Positions 47,928 to 48,036 of a stretch of DNA of 48,036 nucleotides are shown in pieces (positions within the stretch are counted from its first letter, which is position 1; the number at the start of each line of letters is the position of its first letter). The DNA comes from a virus. The notes under the pieces were generated by a model. The model had not been told where the DNA came from. It worked only from the letters and a program-made list of their open reading frames with translations, and ran no database searches. Made by a program: the position numbers and the translations under genes. Location of the stretch: positions 1 through 48,036 of IMG/VR virus record IMGVR_UViG_3300024513_000031, one strand, 5' to 3'.

Positions 47928-48036
47928 TTTTCCTTTTGCCAGATTTTGACTTTTTTTCTTCATTTGTTTCTCTTTCAAAAACTATTGCGTCTTTATCTTT
48001 TCCAAAGTAATCAAACTTTAATTTTCCTTTAAAACC
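47920..48036 (-). CDS. C-terminal end of a gene running off the right edge
   Basis: The - strand frame is open to the right edge and stops at 47920. It encodes FKGKLKFDYFGKDKDAIVFE and a Lys-rich tail (KKSKSGKRKNG). The start is outside the window. Length and function are unknown; the basic tail suggests nucleic-acid binding. The next gene starts within its last bases. Confidence 0.5.
   Translation of the reverse strand, partial: GFKGKLKFDYFGKDKDAIVFERETNEEKKSKSGKRKNG

Noticed and set aside
1-48036. tRNA genes, rRNA or CRISPR arrays
   Set aside because: No cloverleaf-like segment or regular repeat-spacer series was seen; nearly every base is in a protein gene.

Overview
This window is part of the genome of a large, AT-rich tailed bacteriophage. 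It has no ribosomal, tRNA or host metabolic genes. It combines virion-type genes with a complete virus-encoded replication module: DnaE-type polymerase, DnaB helicase, DnaG primase, SSB and RecA/UvsX. It also carries nucleotide metabolism genes (class II ribonucleotide reductase, ThyX, dNMP kinase), PhoH, peptide deformylase, several homing-type endonucleases and about ten glycosyltransferases. Coding density is extreme: most neighbours overlap by a few bases (ATGA, TTGA, TAATG), and only about eight gaps exceed 25 bases. The host cannot be named from the sequence. The cobalamin-dependent reductase implies access to B12.

Layout. Positions 1-5545 are on the + strand and hold a virion-type module: a large structural protein cut by the left edge, a von Willebrand A-like protein, a GT2 glycosyltransferase and a Gly/Ser-rich virion-like protein. 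From 5502 to the right edge every gene is on the - strand. Read in transcription direction (right to left) the order is as follows. 48.0-46.2 kb: small zinc-binding and HNH proteins. 46.2-43.2 kb: deformylase, two small genes behind RBS hairpins, a GT4, a GNAT and ThyX. 42.5-38.2 kb: a secreted protein, a papain-like peptidase, a methyltransferase and a two-module phage protein. 38.2-33.5 kb: a glycosyltransferase, class II RNR and a radical SAM/SPASM protein. 33.5-30.8 kb: many small unknown genes, several with zinc ribbons. 30.8-17.4 kb: the replication and recombination core. 17.4-7.5 kb: a glycosyltransferase and sugar-activation cluster with PhoH inside. 7.5-5.5 kb: a homing endonuclease, a possible Rad52-like protein and a zinc ribbon.

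The most striking element is the DNA polymerase III alpha subunit. It is encoded by three separate genes: PHP plus palm (637 aa), fingers fused to a 96-aa split-intein N half (300 aa), and a 38-aa split-intein C half fused to the C-terminal domains (375 aa). A free-standing EDxHD-type homing endonuclease gene sits between the intein halves, which is the 'fractured gene' arrangement. The intein site lies four residues downstream of the cyanobacterial DnaE split-intein site, and the penultimate intein residue is Ser instead of His. The palm/fingers break has no intein and is filled by a small gene and a DnaQ-like exonuclease gene, so those parts must meet as separate chains.

A second notable system is regulatory. 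Two consecutive small genes near 45.0-45.5 kb have hairpins that trap the ribosome binding site and start codon. Promoter-like sequences are placed so that transcripts starting there would lose part of the 5' stem. An HNH gene at 47.07 kb has a related arrangement. This resembles the early/late translational switch known from some T4 genes.
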